This document shows positions 25,801 to 33,284 of a stretch of 64,000 nucleotides of DNA, one piece after another (position 1 is the first letter of the stretch; the number at the start of each line of letters is the position of its first letter). Origin of the DNA: Marinomonas spartinae (GTDB lineage: Bacteria > Pseudomonadota > Gammaproteobacteria > Pseudomonadales > Marinomonadaceae); contig NZ_FLOB01000002.1 in the NCBI RefSeq assembly GCF_900089775.1, forward strand, positions 620,001-684,000. Reading direction: 5' to 3'. Made by a program: the position numbers and the translations under genes. The notes under the pieces are model-generated. The model saw nothing but the letters and a program-made list of their open reading frames with translations. It did not search any database and was not told the origin of the DNA.

Positions 25801-27681
25801 TCGCACGACTACTCGTCCGATTATGAAATGGACATTCCTGAAATATTGGACGATGGCCAGCTGTACACAGTGACTGTTGATTTTGGTGATGTAGAGGATT
25901 ACACAGCAAGCAATATCACTGGATTGCGCATTATCTTGGGTGAAACCACGGATGATATGTATCAGCTCCACAGTTTGCAGGCAGGCAAACGCACTGCCGC
26001 ACAAGCAGCAATTGAAGGGCTCCAAGGTCGTGTTAGCTCAGCAGAGCAAAATATTGATGCAGTCAGCGGCCAATTGTCTAACTATGTGACCACCACGTTT
26101 TATGAGCAAAATACTCTAACTCAAAACGATGTTCAGCAGACTTTAGATAGTTGGAACGCTCAGTACAGCGTCATTGCGAAGCTTACGGAGCTTGACGAAA
26201 ACGGCACGGTCACCAAGGCCAATTCAGCAGAGCAATGGATTGACGGTGCTGAAGCATTGATTTCGCAAATCGCACAATCGACAACACAGCAAGAGTATGG
26301 AGCTCGAGTAAGTGCAGTTGAGCAAACGCTCGATGCACAGGCGGGGTCTATCTCTCAGCAAATTGTTAGCACCCATCAATCTCAAGTCGATAATGATGAT
26401 CTTTCTGAAAATGCGTTTCTTGAAGCCGCTAATGCCGCAGCCTCAGAGCGTGAGCAACTCAAGCAAAATGACACGATTGCGCTCGCTCGCAGTGAGACAA
26501 AAGCGGTGGCCAATGAAACCACGGCACTGGCTCAAACAGTCGATGAGTTAGAAGTGGTGGTTGATGAAAATAAAGCTGAGTTTAGCGATTACCGCCGCGC
26601 TGCAATAGGCTATTGTGTTGATTCCAGCGGCAATCCAACAAGTCACGAGACCGCCGCGTCTTGCGAGTTGGCAGGTAATACATGGAGAGGTAATTCGTCT
26701 ATTGCCGAAGCGTTGCGAAACGTCAAAGTAACTGGCACCAATGCCGATGGGGAAACCGTCGAAATATCAGCAGGGAATATGTATCAAACGATACTCGAAG
26801 CAGATGGTCGCGGCGCCGCAACAGCGGCTTTGCTCGCTGTTTACGGGGATCAGCTGGCAGGTGTTTTTGCTAATGCGGGCGTCGACGGTAGCTCTCTTGA
26901 ATTCATTGCAAATCAGATGAAGTTCAAGACTCAGAACGGCACAAAAACGCCGTTTCGCATCGAGGGGGATCAGGTCTATGCAAATGAATTGATTGTCGAT
27001 GGTGCCAGCATCAAAGATGCGACGATCACATCAGAAAAAGTTGTCAACTCTGCTATCACTAATGCCCAGATAGCCAATGCGGCTATTACGTCTGCAAAAA
27101 TTGCGAACGGGCAAATAACAAATGCTCACATAGCTAATGCAGCTATTACGTCAGCAAAAATAGGTGATGGACAAATAACAAATGCTCATATCGCTAATGC
27201 TGCTATTACGTCAGCAAAAATAGGTGATGGACAAATCACGAATGCAAAAATAGGCGATGTGATTCAGTCCGCCAACTATTCGCCAGGTGTGTCCGGCTGG
27301 CGGATTTTGAAGAATGGATCAGCTGAGTTTAACGGCGTTGTTGTGTCGCGTGAAATGACCGTGGCAAGCGGCACATTTTCGTTGGGGAGAGTTCAAGGCG
27401 GTGATGGCACGATAAAATATGATGCCATTCTTGATACAGGGTATCCGGCAAACGCATGGAGCGGCAGCAAATTTTATACGGGTGTTGCCGTAGGTTTTGT
27501 CAATACTGGTGTTCAATCAAATACTCCCTCAACTTCAGCGTGGGGAGTGTCCGCAGAAGTTATCCCATTAACTCGTTTCTACAGCCAAGCGACCATTAAT
27601 CTAAGAATTAGAGTATATGGTGCGTACAACGTGACGTTGGATCCATGCAATATCAGCTGGCGCCTTCTTAGAGTTACTTAA
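22864..27681 (+). CDS. Central tail fibre / host specificity protein J
   Basis: 1605 residues. The N-terminal ~450 residues match the J-type hub (SSANIPVIYGRRKVGGTRVF, later the receptor-hub repeats). Residues ~480-760 contain fibronectin-III-like beta domains (three or more), then long coiled coil (750-870, 1040-1250), a central GYCVDSSG...HETAASCE motif (~1245-1265) and a C-terminal Gly-Asn repeat region (1400-1460) ending in a small beta domain. It forms the tail tip that contacts the host. CRISPR spacer 10 matches the HETAASCE region. Confidence 0.88.
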   Translation: MGFFSKIFKSVRKIVDPIVNVVDDAIDWVGGLLKPEVPGTDPADSAASGLTVNKSSSSANIPVIYGRRKVGGTRVFLNTTGPKNKYLNSVLVQCVGPVHSSSSVTVSDKAESEYGALLRHTFHHGYPSQAADANLVSELSEWTSNHRLQGLAYEAVQYTYDQDKYSGLPVFKSIIEGALLYDPRTGSTGYSDNFALVVLDYFRSAEYGVGMSDTLIDFESFKTSATLADVSYPSNSNSSIMVKRFSCNAAIDTSKTPFDNIKQLVSESRAFLTQTAGVWRYVIQNDANPNHTITYDDIIGDISKSPNGARDKYNRVTITYVDPDKQWETNEATYPINDAEYQGYLAEDNWEESHADITVESCTNRYQALDIARQALLESRKGGVISFNGQPWTIKVRCGDLLVMDMPGLNDGILWRVATRTLDADGSVSFACAMYDPSIFPWIDIPDQQVVTKPTIADASVLPPPETLSYLSNNWNEGTVGALTWPQSNSAFVHDYLIEIYRASDSIQVLTTTLSSSNDWADDYIPILNLPYLAAGNYYATVRARNALTRSSATTATFSVNVPVVDRVTGLAVVGEFDSSLTLKWSALVSPALRHYQVEIYNVQSGHALASINTVTETTTISFELFKSMGFPRSFEVRVSGVNVAGVVGESAALAVSKPAPIAPAIQAWASVNDIKLTLSAPSNAKGAVVWLANVAPVPKNDANQRYKGESLSITLDGLAALTEYKIAIASYDAFGLGESSAHTVTTLNDAVSDAINQLKERDLSLSDDIEQVAKAAAERVQKQQFETDDVAEQLFKSAARAAEMQRYQLSQNDEYYRILNAVVEIDPSNGTIINRAYQYTNDRFSEAKLLIDGVDASIALQASRIDTTNDRLTDAESELSVQAGLINQRATFTQLTETVAGAIAAIQPAYVTTFNTGLDGWVAQSGTAVYNAGAWVDLTLGDIAATMDYSGADNHVIQLSIARESGAVWAGKVQYKTASHDYSSDYEMDIPEILDDGQLYTVTVDFGDVEDYTASNITGLRIILGETTDDMYQLHSLQAGKRTAAQAAIEGLQGRVSSAEQNIDAVSGQLSNYVTTTFYEQNTLTQNDVQQTLDSWNAQYSVIAKLTELDENGTVTKANSAEQWIDGAEALISQIAQSTTQQEYGARVSAVEQTLDAQAGSISQQIVSTHQSQVDNDDLSENAFLEAANAAASEREQLKQNDTIALARSETKAVANETTALAQTVDELEVVVDENKAEFSDYRRAAIGYCVDSSGNPTSHETAASCELAGNTWRGNSSIAEALRNVKVTGTNADGETVEISAGNMYQTILEADGRGAATAALLAVYGDQLAGVFANAGVDGSSLEFIANQMKFKTQNGTKTPFRIEGDQVYANELIVDGASIKDATITSEKVVNSAITNAQIANAAITSAKIANGQITNAHIANAAITSAKIGDGQITNAHIANAAITSAKIGDGQITNAKIGDVIQSANYSPGVSGWRILKNGSAEFNGVVVSREMTVASGTFSLGRVQGGDGTIKYDAILDTGYPANAWSGSKFYTGVAVGFVNTGVQSNTPSTSAWGVSAEVIPLTRFYSQATINLRIRVYGAYNVTLDPCNISWRLLRVT
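26636..26667 (+). other. Protospacer in J gene matched by CRISPR spacer 10
   Basis: The 32 bases differ from spacer 10 (54813-54844) only at positions 8 (T here, C in the spacer) and 22 (C here, T in the spacer). The first change is synonymous (Ser), the second changes Val in the spacer version to Ala here. The two bases upstream are TC, not the CC expected for the type I-F PAM. Confidence 0.9.
27061..27240 (+). repeat. Three 60-bp tandem repeats in the C-terminal part of J
   Basis: Each unit encodes a 20-residue step of the form NAHIANAAITSAKIGDGQIT. A partial fourth unit follows at 27241. This is a typical trimeric fibre repeat, and variation in copy number would change shaft length near the tip. 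Confidence 0.85.
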
Positions 27682-27699
27682 TCAAATTTGGAGTTTAAA

Positions 27700-29172
27700 A
27701 TGGCTAATTGGTTATATTTGCCGTCTATTTCTGTCGCTTTCGGGGACGTTACCGTCTCCGTCGGCGGCAGTGTTGACTTATCTGGTGTCAAATCTGGCTG
27801 GGCGTTAATAGTAAATGGAGCCCCCACTGAAATCGCCAGCGGTACATCTATTGATGGCAGTGGTAATAGTACACTTTCGCTTGCGAAACCATGGAGTATG
27901 GCGACAGTAACTAATCAGCCTGCCGCTGTGCAGCCTACTGGCGCGCCATTTTTAGAGGGGATTGCAGCGCTTCGTGAGACAAATGAATTTGCAGCAAAAA
28001 CGCATCAAGTTCTTGAGGAAATGGTCACCCAAGATAAGGATGTAGCGATCACCGACGCATCCGGCACGACACATACGTTTGCGTCACTCGTAAAGCTTGA
28101 TCGTGAAATAGCAGAACAGCGATCAAGCCTTGAAAATGATTATGCCGAAAAAACCGAATCACTAACAATTTCGGCAACTATGGGCTACCGCAATGCGGTG
28201 GAGCGAATCAGCGGCGGCAAACGCACACTAATTACCGACGCTTTTTCAAATCTTGAAGAGATGTGCGTCATCGGTCGCAGAAATTACGAAGATCTCGATT
28301 TGCCCGAGCTGAATCTCGGGACAGGCATCATGACTGCATTTCTGACGAATGGTGCACCTCGATCTGAGGTGTTTATCAGCCCCTATCAAAGCACCAGTGT
28401 GGACGGAAAATTGGCGGGCGTAGGCGGTCAGTATCCGACGGGTTCGCTAAATTTTGACCAGATGAAAGCTATGTACAAAGCCAAGGGTGCTGGCTGGCAC
28501 ATGATCAGTATGCACGAATGGGAGTTGTTGCGTTTGATTTCACTCAAATTCAACCCCGAGATTACTGGCAATACATATTACGGCCGCTCTCACGCTCGTC
28601 GATATGAAAGCGCAACGCGCCAAGACGGCAAAGCGCCTGGCGACACGTCGAGTTACGGCTATACGAGAGCTGGCGCAGGGCCAAGCTCATGGTCGCACGA
28701 CGGCACGGATTACGGCGTCTTCGATTTGGTCGGCAATAAGTGGGAGTGGGTTGATCAGTTCAAATTGCTTGAAGGCGAGATTATTTGCACATCTGACAAT
28801 CAGCCTGAACTAGACGAATCCCTCTGGACTCGCCAGGGGATTTATTACGATAACGCAACGGGCGTGCCAAAGCTGAGCACCGCTGTTACATCTAGATCAG
28901 ATGGCAGTCAGTACTCGTACAGCGCGCTAAATAGCAATGTAACAAAAGACGCAAGTTATACGGGTAACGAGCTAATGCGTCGCCTTGGCGTTGAGCACGC
29001 CGCCCCCAGTTCGGAGGGTGGCATCTGGGTGCGCAATGTGGGCGAACGATTCCCGATTCGCGGTGGCAGCTCGGGCTACGCAGGTGCTGCGGGGCCGTCG
29101 GCTCTCAGCGTCACTGATCCTCGTTCGAACGTGAGCTCGTCTATCGTGTCTCGCTCAGCTTATTTTGCTTAG
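27700..29172 (+). CDS. DGR variable protein: receptor-binding tail protein with C-type lectin / FGE-like domain
   Basis: 490 residues. The C-terminal ~250 residues have the formylglycine-generating/sulfatase-like C-type lectin fold pattern: WHMISMHEWELLRLI, SYGYTRAGAGPSSWSHDG, DYGVFDLVGNKWEWVD, and a last strand region ERFPIRGGSSGYAG that holds the variable repeat at residues ~450-487. Mtd- and TvpA-type DGR targets use this fold to display variable side chains. Located after J, it is probably the tail-tip adhesin. The ATG at 27700 has TTTGGAG upstream. Confidence 0.88.
   Translation: MANWLYLPSISVAFGDVTVSVGGSVDLSGVKSGWALIVNGAPTEIASGTSIDGSGNSTLSLAKPWSMATVTNQPAAVQPTGAPFLEGIAALRETNEFAAKTHQVLEEMVTQDKDVAITDASGTTHTFASLVKLDREIAEQRSSLENDYAEKTESLTISATMGYRNAVERISGGKRTLITDAFSNLEEMCVIGRRNYEDLDLPELNLGTGIMTAFLTNGAPRSEVFISPYQSTSVDGKLAGVGGQYPTGSLNFDQMKAMYKAKGAGWHMISMHEWELLRLISLKFNPEITGNTYYGRSHARRYESATRQDGKAPGDTSSYGYTRAGAGPSSWSHDGTDYGVFDLVGNKWEWVDQFKLLEGEIICTSDNQPELDESLWTRQGIYYDNATGVPKLSTAVTSRSDGSQYSYSALNSNVTKDASYTGNELMRRLGVEHAAPSSEGGIWVRNVGERFPIRGGSSGYAGAAGPSALSVTDPRSNVSSSIVSRSAYFA
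29048..29160 (+). repeat. DGR variable repeat (VR)
   Basis: 113-bp segment at the 3' end of the target gene that aligns without gaps to the template at 29582-29694. Eleven positions differ, and every one is an A in the template. The changed codons lie in nine of the template's Asn/Asp codons. The last 20 bases before the stop are identical to the template end, as expected for an initiation region. Confidence 0.95.
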
Positions 29173-29194
29173 CTGCTTGCTGTTCTTCTGATCT

Positions 29195-29210
29195 CCCCGC
29201 GATAGCGGGG
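29195..29210 (+). other. GC-rich hairpin downstream of VR
   Basis: CCCCGC-GATA-GCGGGG, a 6-bp perfect stem with a 4-base loop, 34 bases after the end of VR. Known DGRs have a hairpin or cruciform downstream of VR that promotes homing. It could also act as a terminator of the target gene, as it is followed by TTTTG. Confidence 0.6.
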
Positions 29211-29227
29211 TTTTGCTTGGGTTTAAA

Positions 29228-29578
29228 ATGCAAACGAACTTAATGATAGAGTCAAAATTTAACGATGCTATGGCGTACGCGCACAACGCCATCAAAAATT
29301 TTCCGCGATACGAAAAATACACGCTGGGTGTGGAGATTAGTAAAACGATGTGGGAAATAAAAAGACACATGATCGCCGCTAGATTTTTACATCATAAAAA
29401 GACCGCACTACGCAATCTCGATCACGAAATGAAGTTGCACATGGAGCAGGTCCGGTTTGCTAAAAAAACTCATGCGATAAACGCGCGACGTTACGAAATA
29501 TGGTGCAAGATGCTGATAGAAATAGGTAAAATGATCGGCGGTTGGATTAAGTCTCAACCGCAGGCGGCGTCATTATGA
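29228..29578 (+). CDS. avd: Avd-like DGR accessory protein (116 aa)
   Basis: Small basic helical protein, ~116 residues, the size and position of Avd, the four-helix pentamer that binds the DGR reverse transcriptase and is needed for mutagenic homing. Four helices can be read. It starts at ATG 29228 (AAA-rich upstream). Its stop overlaps the start of the RT frame by ATGA, so translation of the two is coupled. The frame lies between VR and TR. Confidence 0.8.
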   Translation: MQTNLMIESKFNDAMAYAHNAIKNFPRYEKYTLGVEISKTMWEIKRHMIAARFLHHKKTALRNLDHEMKLHMEQVRFAKKTHAINARRYEIWCKMLIEIGKMIGGWIKSQPQAASL

Positions 29579-30822
29579 ATAGATTCCCGATTCGCGGTGG
29601 CAACTCGAACAACGCAGGTGATGCGGGGCCGTCGGCTCTCAACGTCAATAATCCTCGTTCGAACGTGAACTCGAATATCGTGTCTCGCTCAGCTCTTGAT
29701 ATCGCCAGAATCGATGCACTCATGGGTGCGTCGAGTGTGCATTTTGAAAAGGATGATGTCGCCCCAGCTATTGCTGAAACACAAACAGAACAGGCGGGTG
29801 CGCCCGCTTTGTTCGATCAAATCTATCAATTCGACAACCTTATAAGTGCGGCTTATTCGTGCCGTAAAAACAAATCAAAAGCCCCGTCCTGTTTGCGCTA
29901 CTTCGATAATCTCGAAGAAAACATCATCCAAATGCAAAATGAGCTCATCTGGAAAACATACAAAACAGATCGATACCGTCACTTTTGGGTGTTTGAGCCG
30001 AAACGACGAAAAATATCTGCCCCAAGCTTTCGTGATCGCGTTTTTCAGCGTGCAATTTACAACATCATCATGCCCATTATCGATAGGCGATTTATTGACG
30101 ACAGTTACGCATGTCGCAAAAACAAAGGCACTCATGCTGGAGTCGATCGAGCTCAGCAATTCGTCAGGCAAGTCGAGCAGCAACACGGTGTGGCATACGC
30201 ACTGAAAGCCGATGTCAGCAAATACTTTTCTAGCATCCGGCACGATACGCTAAAGCGGTTATTGCGCCATCACATTCAGTGCGAGCAAACGCTGGAACTG
30301 ATTGATTATGTGATCGATTCCGGCCCCTGCGAGTCTCCAGGCGTTGGGATATTGCCAGGCAGTATATTGAATCAAATTGCTGCGAACGTGTATTTGCACG
30401 AGCTAGACCGTTATGCAAAGCACACGCTTAGAGCGCAGAGATATATGCGCTACATCGATGACTTTATCGTTGTGCATCATAATAAAGAGTATTTGCATCT
30501 AGCGTTGCGGAAAATCGAAATGTTTTTAGAGCGACAACTCGCACTGACGCTCAACAACAAAACCCAGATATTTCCTGTCTCCAAGCAAAACGGTCGTAGC
30601 TTGGATTACCTCGGTTACCATATTTACTCGCACACCAAGCGCCTTCGAAAAAGCAGCGTCAAGCGCATCAAGACAAAAATACGCAAGCATGCAAAAGGCA
30701 AAATCACCGACGATGATATGCGTAAAATGGCAGCATCATGGCATGGCCACGCCAAGCACGCAGACAGCGACGGACTAATTAAATCACTCAACACACTCGC
30801 GGAGTCACTAAAAAATGAATGA
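29575..30822 (+). CDS. DGR reverse transcriptase
   Basis: Group II-like reverse transcriptase that copies TR RNA with adenine errors. Visible RT motifs: KRRKISAPSFRDRVFQRA (motif 2 region), an ALKADVSKYFSSI motif 3, PGSILNQIAANVYLHELD (motif 4, GxxxNQ at 262-267 where DGR enzymes usually have GxxxSQ), the catalytic YIDD at 293-296 and the following LDYLGYHIYS. The start at 29575 overlaps Avd by ATGA. An internal ATG at 29722 would give 366 residues without the TR-encoded part. No clear ribosome site precedes the latter. Confidence 0.92.
   Translation: MNRFPIRGGNSNNAGDAGPSALNVNNPRSNVNSNIVSRSALDIARIDALMGASSVHFEKDDVAPAIAETQTEQAGAPALFDQIYQFDNLISAAYSCRKNKSKAPSCLRYFDNLEENIIQMQNELIWKTYKTDRYRHFWVFEPKRRKISAPSFRDRVFQRAIYNIIMPIIDRRFIDDSYACRKNKGTHAGVDRAQQFVRQVEQQHGVAYALKADVSKYFSSIRHDTLKRLLRHHIQCEQTLELIDYVIDSGPCESPGVGILPGSILNQIAANVYLHELDRYAKHTLRAQRYMRYIDDFIVVHHNKEYLHLALRKIEMFLERQLALTLNNKTQIFPVSKQNGRSLDYLGYHIYSHTKRLRKSSVKRIKTKIRKHAKGKITDDDMRKMAASWHGHAKHADSDGLIKSLNTLAESLKNE
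29582..29694 (+). repeat. DGR template repeat (TR), inside the RT reading frame
   Basis: 113-bp template with 24 adenines, nearly all in Asn codons (AAC/AAT) that adenine mutagenesis can change widely. It is complete and uninterrupted. It lies within the first 40 codons of the RT frame (29575), in the same frame as the VR, so the RT frame begins with a lectin-like peptide. Confidence 0.95.
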
Positions 30823-31117
30823 ATTTACGTATATCTACGACGGCCAGACTCACACAGACGCCACGCCAGAATTTATGGCAAAACTTGGCATTAACGAAGA
30901 AACACAAGAAAGCATTATTCGACAGCAAGCGTTTGAAACAGAGCAAGCAGCAGCGCAGCGAATGAAAAACCGTGAAATGGCATATAAAAGCGAAAGCGAC
31001 CCGCTATTTCTAGAAGCCCTACGAAAATCCGCAGCAGGCGACGAAGAGGGGGCAGAAGTCGCTCGGACTCTTGGGCTCCGAGCTGTTGAGCAGATACAGG
31101 CTAAATACCCGATTTAG
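30815..31117 (+). CDS. Small phage protein after the DGR (100 aa)
   Basis: 100-residue acidic protein that overlaps the RT end by eight bases (ATGAATGA). It opens with FTYIYDGQTHTDATPEFM and continues as a Glu/Gln-rich helix, a composition seen in small tail-fibre-associated proteins. Function unknown. Coupling to RT suggests it could belong to the DGR module, but its position at the end of the prophage also fits a fibre assembly factor. Confidence 0.45.
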   Translation: MNEFTYIYDGQTHTDATPEFMAKLGINEETQESIIRQQAFETEQAAAQRMKNREMAYKSESDPLFLEALRKSAAGDEEGAEVARTLGLRAVEQIQAKYPI

Positions 31118-31323
31118 AAATCAATATAAGCCGCGAAAGCGTTTTTTTTGTACCATAAAAATTCATATCGGAGTGGCGATATATTGCACTTTGCTCGAAT
31201 GATTCTTATCTAAGCATAATGTAAGTTACTGATTTTGTTATTGATGTACAGGTCTAGAATAAAGGATAAAACACACCTGTTTTTCTTTTTAAATCATCGC
31301 TTTACTGTCAAAGCGAAGCAACT

Positions 31324-31368
31324 TTGACATGGTAGAGGTCAGCAGTTCGAATCTGCTTAGTCCTACCA
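31324..31368 (+). repeat. attR-like 3' fragment of tRNA-Val(GAC), copy 1
   Basis: 45 bases that read as the anticodon loop (TTGACAT, anticodon GAC), anticodon 3' strand, variable loop, T arm (AGCAG-TTCGAAT-CTGCT), acceptor 3' strand and CCA of tRNA-Val. The 5' half of the gene is absent: the preceding bases do not pair with GGTAG. It therefore marks an attachment site. An identical 45-bp copy lies at 53656-53700. Confidence 0.88.
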
Positions 31369-31400
31369 AAATTTATACTTACTCTTCAGTAAGTTACGAA

Positions 31401-31426
31401 AGCCGAACCCAGTGTTCGGCTTTTTT
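31401..31426 (+). terminator. Terminator downstream of the tRNA-Val fragment
   Basis: AGCCGAA and TTCGGCT flank a 7-base loop, with a T run. It is followed by the sequence GGGACCAAAAAGGGACC, which commonly lies next to integrase genes at tRNA sites, although no integrase gene follows here. Confidence 0.7.
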
Positions 31427-31541
31427 GTATCTGAATTGGGACCAAAAAGGGACCAGATTGATACCACTTTGATCCTAACTTTGTATTTTTACTGCTTTTT
31501 AGTGACCTTTACCCTTTAAGCTAGTCTAATTTTTTGCGTTC

Positions 31542-31868
31542 TTAATCTTTTAATATTTGTAATACTTTGAATTGATTTGCAAGTTTCTCAATAAATCCAT
31601 CTACGTGTTGAACTCCCCAATTTCGTGCTACAAAGTAGCCTTCGTTGTTGAAGATAATTTCTGGCTGTTTTTTATAGCGGTACTTAGAATATTTTTTTTC
31701 ATTGTCTGTTATTTCATCTAAAGTTTTAAGCAACTGAAAACTACAGGACTTATCAGCTCTTAAAAATTCGAAAGCAGCTTGATCAAGCAGGCCGTATTCG
31801 TTTAATGCCGTAACAGCTATGTAACCTAGATCAGATTTTTTAAACCCTTCTTCATTGTAGTGGCATAG
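31542..31868 (-). pseudogene. 5'-truncated hypothetical gene
   Basis: A minus-strand reading frame of ~108 codons without an in-frame ATG. It opens right after an in-frame stop at 31869-31871, exactly where the plus-strand kinase fragment begins. The protein is Lys- and aromatic-rich (FNNEGYFVARNWGVQHVDG) with no recognised family. A TTG at 31733 would allow a 63-residue start, but the frame upstream looks coding too. Most likely the rest was lost at a recombination junction. Confidence 0.5.
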
Positions 31869-31872
31869 TTAA

Positions 31873-32529
31873 TTTGGCCAGTCTGCGGCAGGGGCAGCAA
31901 TTGATCACTTGGTAATGATGCATCCTTCTTCGGCCGAAGCGCAGCAGTTAGCAAAGGAAGCCAAACTTCCTTTGAGTGTATGGCTGTCTAATCGTGCTAA
32001 ATCAAACATTCATAATTTGAGTGAAGCGATCAATCTAGCCAAGGGAGTTCACGTTGTCCCTGAGTTTTTGGGTAATAGGGCGCCTTTTGCTGATCCAAAA
32101 GCCAGAGCAATCATGGCGGGGTTAAATATGGATAAATCTATTGATAGCCTAGTAACACTTTATATCGCTGGTATTTGCGGACTTGCTTATGGGTTGCGAC
32201 AAATTATCGAAGCTCAGGCAGAACAAGGGTTGACCATCTCAAGGGTTATTATAAGTGGCGGTGCTGGACAAGATCCATTGGTGCGTCAGCTCATTTCTGA
32301 CGCAACTGGTAAAGAGGTTATTGCGCCAAGCTCGGATGAACCCGTCATGCTTGGAACCGCTATGCTAGCCGCGGTTGCTGCTGGCAGATATTCCAACTTA
32401 GAAAGTGCGATGAAAGCCATGTCTTCTTTTGGGAAAAAGTATGTACCGGCCGAGACTGATATCTGCAAACAGCATGATGCTCGATTCTTAGCGTTTTGTA
32501 GACTTCAATCTGTTGCTAGGGAGTTGTAA
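31873..32529 (+). pseudogene. FGGY-family pentulose kinase, 5'-truncated
   Basis: C-terminal FGGY domain of a ribulokinase/xylulokinase-type sugar kinase. The fragment begins with GQSAAGAAIDHL, which is normally internal, and carries the ATP-binding SGGAGQDPLVRQL segment and a normal C-terminus. The N-terminal domain with the catalytic Asp is missing, so it should be inactive. It is followed by a HAD phosphatase two bases later, as in polyol/pentulose operons. Confidence 0.8.
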
Positions 32530-32531
32530 CC

Positions 32532-33245
32532 GTGACATTCGATACTGAAATAGCAATGGCATCTGAACTTAGAAAGCTCAAGTTAATTATCTTTGATTGC
32601 GATGGCGTGTTAGTGGACAGTGAAAATTTGTCTATTGTGGCTTTGCATGATGTGATTCTTAAACAAGGTGGAATACTGAGTGAAGAAGAGGTAATTCAAC
32701 AATTCCAAGGTCGCAGTATGAAATCGGCACGGGATGAATTGTTCGCCAAACAAGGCGTAATGCTATCGCAGGAATCGTTGGATGAAATGAACAAACAGTT
32801 GTTTACGTGTTTTAAAGAAGAGCTACAGCCCGTTAAAGGTGTAAGGAGCTTCATTGAATCACTCGATTTGCCTGTTTGCGTTGCTTCATCCTCTCATCCA
32901 GAACGAATTGATGTGAGTCTAACCGCTACAAAGCTTAAGTCGTATTTTGCTGGCAATATTTTCTCTTCCACTATGGTTCAAAATGGCAAACCAGCACCGG
33001 ATTTGTTTTTATTGGCAGCAAAAAATATGTCTGTTCCTGCGGACTGTGCTCTAGTTATTGAAGACAGTCCGGCTGGTGTCGAAGCCGCTCGACGTGCCGG
33101 GATGCTTTGTATAGGCCTGACTGCTGGCTCTCATGCAAAGCATCCAAATCACAAACAACGACTTATTGAGGCTGGAGCCCATTGGGTTGTAAGTAGCTAT
33201 GAAGAGGTTGCTGAAGTTGTTGAGAAGCTATCAGAGGTCAACTAA
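32532..33245 (+). CDS. HAD-family sugar-phosphate phosphatase (237 aa)
   Basis: Haloacid-dehalogenase-type hydrolase, beta-phosphoglucomutase-like subfamily. Motif I is IFDCDGVLVDSE (nucleophile Asp ~21), motif II is in VCVASSSHPER, motif III Lys in MVQNGKPAPDLF and motif IV is EDSPAGVEAARRAG. GTG start at 32532, or an ATG at 32556. It probably acted downstream of the sugar kinase in the original operon. The frame is intact, but its partner is truncated. Confidence 0.8.
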   Translation: MTFDTEIAMASELRKLKLIIFDCDGVLVDSENLSIVALHDVILKQGGILSEEEVIQQFQGRSMKSARDELFAKQGVMLSQESLDEMNKQLFTCFKEELQPVKGVRSFIESLDLPVCVASSSHPERIDVSLTATKLKSYFAGNIFSSTMVQNGKPAPDLFLLAAKNMSVPADCALVIEDSPAGVEAARRAGMLCIGLTAGSHAKHPNHKQRLIEAGAHWVVSSYEEVAEVVEKLSEVN

Positions 33246-33284
33246 CCTAAGAGTAATGGACTTATCAGACTTTGCTATACGTTA

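Larger units (their letters stand above)
1..31368. mobile_element. Lambda-like prophage (left end outside window)
   Basis: An integrase lies at the left edge, followed by a small minus-strand early region, lysis genes and a full set of packaging, head, tail and host-recognition genes on the plus strand in lambda order. It ends at a tRNA-Val 3' fragment (31324-31368) that I take as the right attachment site. The left attachment site must lie upstream of base 1. No recognisable replication genes or CI-type repressor are visible, so the early region looks reduced or unusual. All structural frames appear intact. Confidence 0.9.

Noticed and set aside
31324-31368. Intact tRNA gene
   Set aside because: Only the half from the anticodon loop onward is present, and the preceding bases do not form the anticodon or acceptor stems. 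The same holds for 53656-53700.
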